DNA of 12,961 bases from Clostridia bacterium (GTDB taxonomy: Bacteria; Bacillota_A; Clostridia; Oscillospirales; CAG-272). The stretch spans positions 1 to 12,961 of the forward strand of contig JAFTLD010000036.1 in assembly GCA_017452945.1 (NCBI GenBank), read 5' to 3'. A program made the translations under genes and the position numbers. The notes under the pieces are model-generated. The model did no database searches, was not told where the DNA came from, and saw only the letters and a list, made by a program, of their open reading frames with translations. Positions 1-6,640 of the stretch are shown here, one piece after another (within the stretch, counting starts at the first letter, position 1; the number at the start of each line of letters is the position of its first letter).

Positions 1-491
1 ACGCAGTTTTGACGCAGCAGATTTTTTCGAGTCCAAAAGCTTTTCTCGCAGGGCATATAGGCATATGTCCAAGAGAAAAGATGCAGGAATCGGAAAAATC
101 TGCACGTCAAAACCAACTTGGTTCGACTCCCGTTCGGCTATCCGAATGGGGTAACGCTATTTTGGCTGAACGAAAGCATCTGGATATGCTGGCGATCGGT
201 GCGTATGATGGGGATGCTTTGGTTGGCATGGCAGGCTGCTCGGCGGATTGTGATACCATGTGGCAGATCGGTATCGACGTGCTGCCCGCATATCGTAAAC
301 AGGGCATTGCATCTGCGCTGACAAGCCGTTTGGCAATCGAAATATTAAACCGTGGAAAGGTTCCGTTTTATTGCGCTGCATGGAGCAATATCAAATCCGT
401 ACGAAATGCGATCAAAAGCGGATTCCGCCTCGCTTGGGTGGAAGTCACCGCAAAACCGTGCGAAACTGTGGATAGGATGAACCAAAAATGA
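1..491 (+). CDS. GNAT-family N-acetyltransferase, 5' partial
   Basis: The reading frame is open to the left edge (first whole codon at position 3), so the N-terminus lies outside the window. A TTG at position 9 is not a convincing start. The visible part carries the acetyl-CoA-binding signature of GCN5-related acetyltransferases: the beta-4/alpha-3 segment DVLPAYRKQGIASALTSRL contains the R-x-x-G-x-A pyrophosphate-binding loop. It is followed by a typical C-terminal half (FYCAAWSNIKSVRNAIKSGF, with the N-x-x-S-x-x-x-x-x-x-x-G-F pattern). The expected activity is transfer of an acetyl group from acetyl-CoA to an amine; the substrate cannot be told from sequence. Its stop overlaps the next start (ATGA, 488-491), which implies translational coupling. 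The family call is firm and the function is open. Confidence 0.85.
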   Translation, partial: AVLTQQIFSSPKAFLAGHIGICPREKMQESEKSARQNQLGSTPVRLSEWGNAILAERKHLDMLAIGAYDGDALVGMAGCSADCDTMWQIGIDVLPAYRKQGIASALTSRLAIEILNRGKVPFYCAAWSNIKSVRNAIKSGFRLAWVEVTAKPCETVDRMNQK

Positions 492-985
492 ATAAAACGA
501 TCACGATTCAAGTTGAATACGTAAAAGGGGATAAGCTGCTTATCGGTAAGCCCTTATCTTTTGCTGAACTGAAAAATGCAGTTCGCGAAATATTTGAAAC
601 CCACGATGAGGACGGCTTTGTGGCAGCATTTTGCGCAAGATTTGGCTATAGAGAATTGCCATTTTCGCAAGGACATTTTGAGTATCTGATTGATCTTGAC
701 ACGCGCCTTGTGTTTATGTCCACCTTTCCCAAAAAGCTGGACGGAGCAAACGTGCTGTATTATTCGGACAGAAGCGAATATGAGCCTGTCCGTTACGCGG
801 GCGGCGCAGCGGCACACAACGTCATATATCTCGCAATATGCAAATACGAAAACGATGCCTCCTATTATCTGTTCCACGTCGATGAAAATTTCGACGTCGT
901 TGCGGACGATTGCTTTGATAGCATAGAAGCCTGTAAGAAGATCATGGATGAATACAACGTGAATTGGCACGAGCCAAAGAAATAA
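488..985 (+). CDS. Hypothetical protein, 165 aa
   Basis: I do not recognise this protein. It starts with ATG overlapping the stop of the acetyltransferase gene by 4 nt (ATGA), with a modest AGGA ribosome binding site at 474-477. It is a soluble, acidic protein with no signal peptide or membrane segment. It has a mixed alpha/beta look: a short N-terminal beta strand (KTITIQVEYV), a helical stretch around residues 25-50, and a central region rich in Tyr and Phe. It ends in a helical acidic region (DSIEACKKIMDEYN). No catalytic motif stands out. It sits between an acetyltransferase and another small unknown gene in a run of closely spaced genes, so it is probably cotranscribed with them. Real coding status is supported by length, tight spacing and overlap. 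Confidence 0.75.
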   Translation: MNKTITIQVEYVKGDKLLIGKPLSFAELKNAVREIFETHDEDGFVAAFCARFGYRELPFSQGHFEYLIDLDTRLVFMSTFPKKLDGANVLYYSDRSEYEPVRYAGGAAAHNVIYLAICKYENDASYYLFHVDENFDVVADDCFDSIEACKKIMDEYNVNWHEPKK

Positions 986-990
986 AGGAT

Positions 991-1347
991 ATGATAAAAG
1001 CAGAATTTGGAATTATAAACGATTTTGACCAAAAGAAGGACTACACGGGGTATCATCCCGAGAAATACAACTGTGTGGCAATTGACGATGACTTGTATCT
1101 GAACGATTGGTGGTGCCAACTGTCGCACATAGATACATTCAATGTTTACAGTAAAGGTGTTTTGCAACCGCAAAAAGCACTTTCGCGTCATGGGATCACG
1201 ATCATGCCACCCGAGTCCTTGCCCGATTTCCTTGATATTGTCGTAAAGGACAAGCGTTACAAAAAGGACACCGATTTGGTGGCTTTGGCGGCTCTGATCG
1301 AAGAAGCTATCAAGGAACAAAAATATGTGATCCATTATGGGGTGTAG
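991..1347 (+). CDS. Small hypothetical protein, about 118 aa
   Basis: Unrecognised small soluble protein, rich in Asp, Lys and Tyr, with no signal or membrane segment. A notable core is YNCVAIDDDLYLNDWW followed by GITIMPPESLPDF. The tail is helical and ends KYVIHYGV. It resembles small conserved hypothetical proteins of Bacillota seen in memory, but no function is known to me. The start is uncertain. ATG 991 lies 5 nt after the previous stop, but its AAAGGA is only 1 nt away. A TTG at 964 would extend the protein by nine residues and overlap the previous gene by 22 nt, but has no good ribosome binding site. I prefer ATG 991, with coupling to the upstream gene. Confidence 0.7.
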   Translation: MIKAEFGIINDFDQKKDYTGYHPEKYNCVAIDDDLYLNDWWCQLSHIDTFNVYSKGVLQPQKALSRHGITIMPPESLPDFLDIVVKDKRYKKDTDLVALAALIEEAIKEQKYVIHYGV

Positions 1348-1383
1348 TCATCAAATTATGAAGGAGAAGTATGGGGAATACCA

Positions 1384-2178
1384 ATGAAGAATGATATGAA
1401 TAACGTCAACAAGACGCTGTATATCCCTTTGTACGGAAAGGCGTACGTGAGCCGAAAATCCTTGTTTCTGCACGATCCCAAGGCTGAAGAAATATGGGAT
1501 GCGGAGCAGTTTCCACTTAAGGGAAAATCTAAGTCCAAATATCTGGCTTATTATATGGGGATACGTTCAGCCGTCTTTGACGCTTGGGTAAAGCAGCAAA
1601 TGGAGAATGCCGATGACGCGGTCATCATTCATATCGGCTGCGGCATGGATAGTCGTGTCGTGCGTATGGGACTGAGCCATCTGATCTGGTACGACGTGGA
1701 TTTTCCCGAGGTCATCGCAGAGCGCAAGCGCTACTACAAGGAGGATTTTCGCTATCAGATGCTGTCGGGTGACGCAAGAGATCCCGCGTGGCTCTCGCAT
1801 ATCCCGCAAAGCAAGGCGGCCATTGTGATCATGGAAGGTGTGAGCATGTATCTGACATCTGAACAAGTGCAATCTGTCATGCAAGCGATAGGCAATCACT
1901 TTGACAAGGTCGCGCTGTTGATGGATTGCTATACCGTGTTTGCCGCAAAGGCGTCACGGTACAAAAATCCCATCAATGACGTAGGCGTGACCAACGTATA
2001 CGGTATCGATGATCCGCTTACGCTGCAGACAGAAGAGCTTCGTTTCTTTTACGAGCACGATATGACACCGCAGAGGTATATCGACCAATTGCATGGAGCG
2101 GAAAAGCTGGTCTTATCCAAGCTGTATGCAGGAAAGCTTTCCCAAAAGCTTTATCGATTGTATGAATACGGAAAATAA
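1384..2178 (+). CDS. Class I SAM-dependent methyltransferase, LCMT/PPM1-like
   Basis: 264 aa, cytoplasmic. The architecture matches the leucine-carboxyl-methyltransferase / PPM1 / TcmP family (Pfam LCM). An N-terminal cap (YYMGIRSAVFDAWV, about residues 56-69) precedes SAM motif I IIHIGCGMDSR (81-91). Next come the acidic motif WYDVDFPEV (102-110), SGDARDP (128-134, adenine side) and the post-motif MEGVSMYL (150-157). In this family the acceptor is often a carboxylate or a hydroxyl on a small molecule or natural product; the substrate here is unknown. The start ATG 1384 has GGGGA six nt upstream. A stronger AAGGAG (1361-1366) is 17 nt away and fits a 7-codon mini-ORF (1371-1394) better. It is one of five closely spaced same-strand genes. 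Confidence 0.88.
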   Translation: MKNDMNNVNKTLYIPLYGKAYVSRKSLFLHDPKAEEIWDAEQFPLKGKSKSKYLAYYMGIRSAVFDAWVKQQMENADDAVIIHIGCGMDSRVVRMGLSHLIWYDVDFPEVIAERKRYYKEDFRYQMLSGDARDPAWLSHIPQSKAAIVIMEGVSMYLTSEQVQSVMQAIGNHFDKVALLMDCYTVFAAKASRYKNPINDVGVTNVYGIDDPLTLQTEELRFFYEHDMTPQRYIDQLHGAEKLVLSKLYAGKLSQKLYRLYEYGK

Positions 2179-2206
2179 CAACCAAGGATAGTTGAGGAAA
2201 ATACAG

Positions 2207-3385
2207 ATGGATATTTTGTGGAAATTCGATTTGCCTACAGATGAATCCTGTCGGGATTATGATTATGAAGGTCCCATTTTTGTCAAAGGGAACAACCTGT
2301 ATTTTATATGCAACAGCTGCGCAAATCATAAATGCGAACTGGTGTTGTACGTCCTGGATAAGACGTTGGGTGTCGTACAAAAAACGTTTTGCTTTCGTGG
2401 AAACACGAAATTGCCGGCAAAGTGTTTTATTGAGGCATACAATGAAAAAATTATTATTTATACGGGCAAGCTGTGGCTGCTGCATGAAGATAGCCTTACG
2501 GAGTTGTTTGATCAACCGATAGAGGAAGAGATCAATTCTTATTTTCTGTATCAGAATCGTTTGATTTTCGCGGATCGTTCTAATTTGCGCTGTATCAACG
2601 TTGAAACGAATTGTGTTGAATGGCAGCTGCATATACCGAACACGAAAAATTATTCGGTCGGAGACATTACGCTCTTTGAAAATTCTGTAGCCTGTTACGG
2701 AAACGATCAGTTGTTATTCGTCAATATTTCAACCGGAAGTATTGTCGAACAAATCAAAATTCCAAGAGTGGACAAGCTGTTCAATCCTATACGCATGCAG
2801 GATGGCTCTCTTTTGATCGGTTATACAAACTGGTCAAATGCCGGGATCCTGCGATATGATAACAAAGCCAAAAAGGTGATATGGAAAAGCAGCCGCGCTT
2901 TTCAAGGTCCCTTGCTCAGACGAAAAATATACCTTCGGGACAATCGTGCGTATTGGGTCAAAAACGATACCGAATTGGTGTGTATTCACGCAGAGAACGG
3001 TAACGAAATTTATCGAACCCAAACAAGTCCATGGCTGTATACCGATCTCTTGTTTTTGGGTGACAGGATTTATTACGGCACGGCAGGAAGAGATGGCTTT
3101 TTGATGTGCCTTCATGCTGAAAGCGGAGATCAAAGCTGGGCATTTCCCTTGAAAAACGGTTGTGCATATTTTGATGTGTACAGCGATTGCGCAATCGTCG
3201 GAGATTTTGATAAAAAGATCTATCAGTTCGATCTTTCCACGGGAAGGGTGCAGGAGCAAATGCAGGTAGACGGTGAGGTCGTTGGAAGAATCCGTACAGA
3301 TCAAAACCAAGCATACACAGTCGTTTGGGGGAGCGCAGACCGACCGATCCGGCTGATAAAGTTCAAAATACAGGGGCAAGAATAA
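2207..3385 (+). CDS. PQQ-like beta-propeller repeat protein
   Basis: 392 aa, with no signal peptide or membrane helix, so probably cytoplasmic. It contains several blades of the PQQ/quinoprotein-like type, with the recurring pattern hydrophobic-x-hydrophobic-D/N/H-x-x-x-G-x-x-x-W. Examples are LRCINVETNCVEW (127-139), LLFVNISTGSIVEQ (about 169-182), LVCIHAENGNEIYR (257-270), LMCLHAESGDQSW (299-311) and IYQFDLSTGRVQEQ (338-351). Propellers of this kind usually act as scaffolds or binding platforms; no enzymatic residues can be assigned. I chose ATG 2207 because GAGGA (2194-2198) lies 8 nt upstream. An earlier in-frame TTG (2192) overlaps that ribosome binding site and is unlikely. It is the last gene of the left-hand cluster and is followed by a strong terminator. 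Confidence 0.85.
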   Translation: MDILWKFDLPTDESCRDYDYEGPIFVKGNNLYFICNSCANHKCELVLYVLDKTLGVVQKTFCFRGNTKLPAKCFIEAYNEKIIIYTGKLWLLHEDSLTELFDQPIEEEINSYFLYQNRLIFADRSNLRCINVETNCVEWQLHIPNTKNYSVGDITLFENSVACYGNDQLLFVNISTGSIVEQIKIPRVDKLFNPIRMQDGSLLIGYTNWSNAGILRYDNKAKKVIWKSSRAFQGPLLRRKIYLRDNRAYWVKNDTELVCIHAENGNEIYRTQTSPWLYTDLLFLGDRIYYGTAGRDGFLMCLHAESGDQSWAFPLKNGCAYFDVYSDCAIVGDFDKKIYQFDLSTGRVQEQMQVDGEVVGRIRTDQNQAYTVVWGSADRPIRLIKFKIQGQE

Positions 3386-3400
3386 TTCTTTTACAGAACA

Positions 3401-3456
3401 ACAATCCCCCGCATTGCGGATTTTCATCCACGATGCGGGGGATTGTATTTTTTATT
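3401..3456 (+). terminator. Rho-independent terminator between convergent genes
   Basis: A perfect 14-bp inverted repeat (acaatcccccgcat at 3401-3414, matched at 3433-3446) encloses an 18-nt loop and is followed on the + strand by ATTTTTTATT (3447-3456). It lies 15 nt after the stop of the propeller gene and is a strong terminator for the + strand cluster. The same hairpin lies just after the convergent - strand peptidase gene (stop at 3463). It could also terminate that transcript, but the - strand side has only a weak U tract (TTGTTCT). Confidence 0.9.
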
Positions 3457-3462
3457 GTGCAA

Positions 3463-4731
3463 TTATTGCTCTTCTGAATGATCGGGCCTTGTCTGTACAA
3501 TATAGGAAACGCCTCTGTAAACGTTTTCAAATTCGGACTCAAGCAACGCCTTCACTTCGGGGTGAGCGGGGTCATTGATCAGCAGCCACTTCTTACCGTC
3601 TTTTTCTTCGAAACCGACAACGCAGAGCAAATGCCCGTTGGTCGAATAGCCGGGATGTCCGCTTTCTGCAAGCTGTCCTGCTTTGACTCTGATCGAGCAT
3701 ACGATGGGATGCCCCGTAGAAACTGCATATTTAATGGCATCTATATCGAAATAGTCAATGTAAGCGTTATATCCAAGCTCGCCTGCGTAGGCCACGTTGA
3801 ATGCCCAGTTTCCGAAGATCTGCTCACCGTAGTCACGTACACCCCAAGCAACGTCCGCAATGTCATCGATCTGCTCACCATGATACAGCATAACCATAGA
3901 AAGGGAAGTCGCGGAGCAAATGCTGCCACCGATTTCGGGAACGTCGCCCTGTCTTCTGTAGGGGACGTCCAGCTTTGCGTATGTGTCGGCAGGAGCGCTT
4001 AAGTTGCCATCCTTTTTGTCGCAAGCAAGTGTAACGTTGTAAACAACAGGGGATTTTTCACCGGTTTTTTTGATATCGATCCTATATCTGACGATACCTT
4101 GACACTGTTTTTTGAGCGTGAGAATGTCAATGCCAACCTCACCGTGCTCGTCTTCCGTAGATTTGCTGGCGGAAACACCGCTGATCGCACTCCATTCGCC
4201 CCATGAATACCAGCCTGTAAAGCTTCCGTCGTCCAGCTTGGCTGAAACCGAGATCTCAACCGTGCCGCCTTCGGAGCTTGCGTTCCAGGAGGCAAGCATG
4301 TGCTTGAAGCTGCCGCCCATATCAACCTCATTGGAAATAAACGTACCTTGGGTAGCGTCGGGCTCAAGCATCAAGCCGTCATTTTTGAAGTAAACCGAAT
4401 TGAATTCTCCCTCGAACTCGTTGGCAGAGAACATGACGGACTTGTGGAAAAGCTTGATATCGTTTTTATAATAATCTTTATCTTCGGGCATGATATCGGG
4501 AGCGTTAGGATCGGTTGTTTCCGGCATACTGCTCTCCTCCTCGGTGGTTTGCTCAGTTTCGGTCAAATCGGGTGTTGCTGTCGACTCCTCTGTCGTTTGT
4601 TCTGCAGGCTTTGTTGTCAGTTCTGTCGATTTTTCTTCAGGGGGAGTGTTATCACATCCCGAAAGCATAACGCAGCAAAGCATGATAGCAGCCAAGATAG
4701 CGGAGCCGGATATGTTTTTTGCTTTGAACAT
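3463..4731 (-). CDS. C39-like (papain-fold) cysteine peptidase lipoprotein
   Basis: 422 aa predicted extracytoplasmic lipoprotein. The N-terminus is a lysine-containing signal peptide with the lipobox LSG-C (Cys26). A Thr/Glu/Pro-rich linker (about 27-83) leads to a beta-rich N-terminal domain (about 90-240, including SWNASSEGG and GWYSWGEWS). The C-terminal Peptidase_C39_2-type domain (about 250-415) has the expected triad: Cys272 in ICSATSLSMV, His367 in TNGHLLCVVGF and Asp387 in LLINDPA. This two-domain layout recalls 'peptidase C39 family' proteins of Actinobacteria and Bacillota. The substrate is unknown; cell-wall peptide or protein cleavage is an inference. The start at 4731 is set by the lipobox and by GAGG 8 nt upstream. 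The frame stays open upstream to 4959, but that extension overlaps the preceding gene and would bury the signal peptide. It lies 20 nt behind the GHL10 gene, so the two form an operon. Confidence 0.85.
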   Translation of the reverse strand: MFKAKNISGSAILAAIMLCCVMLSGCDNTPPEEKSTELTTKPAEQTTEESTATPDLTETEQTTEEESSMPETTDPNAPDIMPEDKDYYKNDIKLFHKSVMFSANEFEGEFNSVYFKNDGLMLEPDATQGTFISNEVDMGGSFKHMLASWNASSEGGTVEISVSAKLDDGSFTGWYSWGEWSAISGVSASKSTEDEHGEVGIDILTLKKQCQGIVRYRIDIKKTGEKSPVVYNVTLACDKKDGNLSAPADTYAKLDVPYRRQGDVPEIGGSICSATSLSMVMLYHGEQIDDIADVAWGVRDYGEQIFGNWAFNVAYAGELGYNAYIDYFDIDAIKYAVSTGHPIVCSIRVKAGQLAESGHPGYSTNGHLLCVVGFEEKDGKKWLLINDPAHPEVKALLESEFENVYRGVSYIVQTRPDHSEEQ

Positions 4732-4751
4732 GGTTGTTACCTCAAAAGATT

Positions 4752-6200
4752 TCAGTCCGCTGCTTCTGCGGTCTTGTGCCAGGTAACTTCCTTCAAATAA
4801 GCAGAGAAGCCCTCGTGCTCTTGCTTTGTGCCGGCCACGATAGTGCCATTCGAGCGATCCCAGAGGTACTGATAGCAGAAGACGGTGATGCCCACGCAAC
4901 GCTCCAGCTCTTCGGTGTACTGCAAAGAGCGGAGCATGATGTCCTTGTGACGGGTCCACTCATCCTTACCGGCAGCGCCTGCATAGTTGTCAACGCCCGA
5001 GAGCGCTTTACCAAAGGACATACCGACGATCAGGCTGACGTAGTCGGTCTTGATGATGTCCTGCCAGATCTTGCAGGTCTTGTCAAATGCCCAGTTGGCG
5101 TGCTCAAAGCCGAAATAAACCTGAGGCATGATGTAATCAAGGTAACCGGGGTTTTTGCACCATGTGTCAACGTCGGCATAGTGACTGTCTCTGACCGTGT
5201 TGATATTGCCGGCAGGGGAAATGCCGAACAGCGCGCGCAGATCGTGCGACTTGACCGTTGCGTAAAGCTCGGCAACCAGCGTGCTCAGGCAATCCTTGCG
5301 CCACTCAGCGAGAGCTAAAGTGCCGCCGTCCTTTTTATAGGCGTTGTAAGCCTTCTGGTCAAAGGACGCGTCGGTTGTGGGGTAGAAGTAGTCATCCATA
5401 TGGACGCCATCCATCTCGTACTTTTCAAGGATCTCAGCAGCACCGTCACAGATCAGCTGTCTTACCTCGGGATGAGCGATGTTGAGATACCAGTTCTTGT
5501 TGACAAACACGATGTAATCGCCTTTCTTGGAGGCGTCGTTGTACCACTGCTTGATCAGATACTTATCATCCAGCTGCTTGATCTCATCCTCGGTCATGCC
5601 GCGCATGGGGTTGATCCAACCATGGACAGAAAGGTTGCGCTCCTTGCACAGCTCCATGATGATGGCGATGGGATCGTACGTAAACTCACCGGCATAAGAG
5701 CCGACGGCATATTTGCTGGGAGGATAAACGTCGGAGGGGTAAATACTGTCAGCATTGGGGCGAAGCTGCAGCACAACGGTGTTAAAACCGTCGCTGACAA
5801 CGTTATCCAGCACCTGCACCATGCGGTTGTGGAAATCCGCTTCTGCGCGCTGCTTGTTGCCATCGGTATAGATGGGCTGCAGGTCAAACTGAGAAAGCCA
5901 GATCGCCTTCCAGTCCGCATCAATGGTTTCGGGATGATCGGGAACGAAGGGAATGGTGCCGTCAGGTGTGCTTTCGGGCGGCTCCGTCGTAACCTCCTCG
6001 GTGGTGATCTCCTCGGTGGTGACTTCTTCGGTAGTGATTTCTTCTGTCATAGGCTCTGTTTCCTCTTGGGTGATGATTGTCTCATTGTTGGAGGTGTCAT
6101 CGGGATTGGTATCGCCCGATTGGTCACAAGCAGCCAAAAAAAGCGTCGGCAGCATAAGTAAAGCGCAGAGAAGCGCAGCGAAACGGATGCGGTAGGTCAT
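4752..6200 (-). CDS. GHL10 (DUF187) glycoside-hydrolase-like lipoprotein
   Basis: 482 aa. A signal peptide with lipobox LAA-C (Cys25) predicts attachment to the outer face of the membrane. A low-complexity linker (about 26-80) contains four EE(I/V)TT repeats. The catalytic-type (beta/alpha)8 domain (about 95-470) is the 'glycosyl hydrolase-like 10' family. It shows WKAIWLSQFD (97-106), NTVVLQLRPNADS, HGWINPMRG (193-201), DGVHMDDYFYP (264-274, with the family's acidic residues Asp269/Asp270) and the barrel end VGITVFCYQYLWDRS. E. coli DigH of this family cleaves peptidoglycan glycan strands lacking stem peptides, so a cell-wall role is plausible but inferred. ATG 6200 has AAGGAG 7 nt upstream and a good promoter. 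It is the first gene of a two-gene operon with the C39-like lipoprotein. Confidence 0.9.
   Translation of the reverse strand: MTYRIRFAALLCALLMLPTLFLAACDQSGDTNPDDTSNNETIITQEETEPMTEEITTEEVTTEEITTEEVTTEPPESTPDGTIPFVPDHPETIDADWKAIWLSQFDLQPIYTDGNKQRAEADFHNRMVQVLDNVVSDGFNTVVLQLRPNADSIYPSDVYPPSKYAVGSYAGEFTYDPIAIIMELCKERNLSVHGWINPMRGMTEDEIKQLDDKYLIKQWYNDASKKGDYIVFVNKNWYLNIAHPEVRQLICDGAAEILEKYEMDGVHMDDYFYPTTDASFDQKAYNAYKKDGGTLALAEWRKDCLSTLVAELYATVKSHDLRALFGISPAGNINTVRDSHYADVDTWCKNPGYLDYIMPQVYFGFEHANWAFDKTCKIWQDIIKTDYVSLIVGMSFGKALSGVDNYAGAAGKDEWTRHKDIMLRSLQYTEELERCVGITVFCYQYLWDRSNGTIVAGTKQEHEGFSAYLKEVTWHKTAEAAD
5992..6051. repeat. Four imperfect 15-nt tandem repeats in lipoprotein linker
   Basis: Four consecutive 15-nt units (starting at 5992, 6007, 6022 and 6037) are near copies of acctcctcggtggtg. 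On the - strand they encode the EE(I/V)TT pentapeptide repeats of the GHL10 lipoprotein linker. They keep the reading frame, so copy-number change would alter linker length without breaking the protein. This is coding low-complexity DNA, not a CRISPR or mobile element. Confidence 0.85.
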
Positions 6201-6207
6201 GTTTGAG

Positions 6208-6261
6208 CTCCTTCCAAGATGTTCTTTTCCATATTATACCACAACGTACGCAAAAAATCAA
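6208..6261 (-). promoter_or_regulatory. Sigma-A-type promoter and RBS of the lipoprotein operon
   Basis: On the - strand, -35 TTGATT (6256-6261) is followed by a 17-nt spacer, then a perfect -10 TATAAT (6233-6238) with an extended TGG upstream. The transcription start is expected near 6226. The ribosome binding site AAGGAG (6208-6213) sits 7 nt before the GHL10 start codon. No operator or riboswitch is visible in the short leader. Confidence 0.85.
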
Positions 6262-6371
6262 TAGAAATCATATATGAAATGTGGGTTTCAGCGTCTTACG
6301 GATGCTGATTGTCGAAAAGAAGTAAAAGGGCTCGAAATAAGCGCAGAAAAACAAAAGCATGTTCCGAAAGT
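6262..6371. other. Intergenic spacer between divergent promoters
   Basis: This stretch lies between the - strand promoter of the lipoprotein operon and the AT-rich upstream region of the T-box promoter. I see no open reading frame with a ribosome binding site, no clear inverted repeat and no recognisable operator in it. Confidence 0.5.
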
Positions 6372-6432
6372 GAAAAATTTTTTATATTTTTGAAAAAAAG
6401 CACTTGACATCAGTACTTTAGCGTGATAAAAT
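6372..6432 (+). promoter_or_regulatory. Strong extended -10 promoter with AT-rich UP region
   Basis: A consensus -35 TTGACA (6404-6409) is separated by exactly 17 nt from -10 TAAAAT (6427-6432), which is preceded by TGA, giving an extended -10. The upstream 6372-6400 is A/T-tract rich and resembles an UP element. The start of transcription is expected near 6439, just before the T-box leader. Such a near-consensus promoter fits a gene set whose control is exerted by transcription attenuation downstream rather than at initiation. Confidence 0.92.
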
Positions 6433-6460
6433 ATATGCAAAATTAAATATTTCAAAAAAG

Positions 6461-6630
6461 CTATGACGAAGAATGGTCAAGATGCAAACGCATTTCAGAG
6501 AGCCGATGGGTGGTGTGAGTCGGTATGTAAAGATCTTGTCCTCTCCCTTCCGAGCCGGAAGCCTGAAGCGAACGTGTGTAGGGCGACCCGTGTATGCTAC
6601 GTCAGTGCATAGAGGTTGATCGACTTCGAA
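6461..6630 (+). ncRNA. T-box decoding module 1, specifier CTC (Leu)
   Basis: Seen in order: k-turn half ATGA (6463-6466); lower helix GAAG/CTTC (6468-6471 with 6547-6550); helix CAAGAT/ATCTTG below the specifier loop; AG bulge AGAGAG (6497-6502). Then CCGA/TCGG (6503-6506 with 6520-6523) closes a distal GGGTGGTGTGAG loop, followed by specifier CTC (6543-6545), six nt, and the second k-turn half GAGC (6552-6555). The Stem II region follows, with TAGGG and the CCCG..GTCA segment (6587-6618). The codon register was set by the usual six-nt spacing to GAGC and matches module 2. No antiterminator or terminator follows before module 2 begins. Confidence 0.85.
6587..6618 (+). repeat. 32-nt direct repeat, copy 1 (Stem II region)
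   Basis: These 32 nt are identical to 6771-6802. Extended to 44 nt (6587-6630 versus 6771-6814) the two copies differ at only two positions. The block contains a small inverted repeat TATGC/GCATA. It corresponds to the conserved Stem II / IIA-B part of each T-box module. Module 1 and module 2 are much less alike in Stem I. Confidence 0.9.
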
Positions 6631-6640
6631 AACAAAGGCG

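Noticed and set aside
2192..2206. TTG start for the propeller protein
   Set aside because: The TTG overlaps the GAGGA ribosome binding site that serves ATG 2207.
4732..4959. Upstream extension of the C39-like protein by 76 codons
   Set aside because: It overlaps the end of the GHL10 gene, has no ribosome binding site, and would place the signal peptide and lipobox internally.
4734..5318. Long + strand open frame (194 codons) opposite the GHL10 gene end
   Set aside because: Antisense shadow with no ribosome binding site or recognisable domain.
5400..6161. Long + strand open frame (253 codons) opposite the GHL10 gene
   Set aside because: It is an antisense shadow of a gene with clear family motifs, signal peptide, promoter and ribosome binding site.
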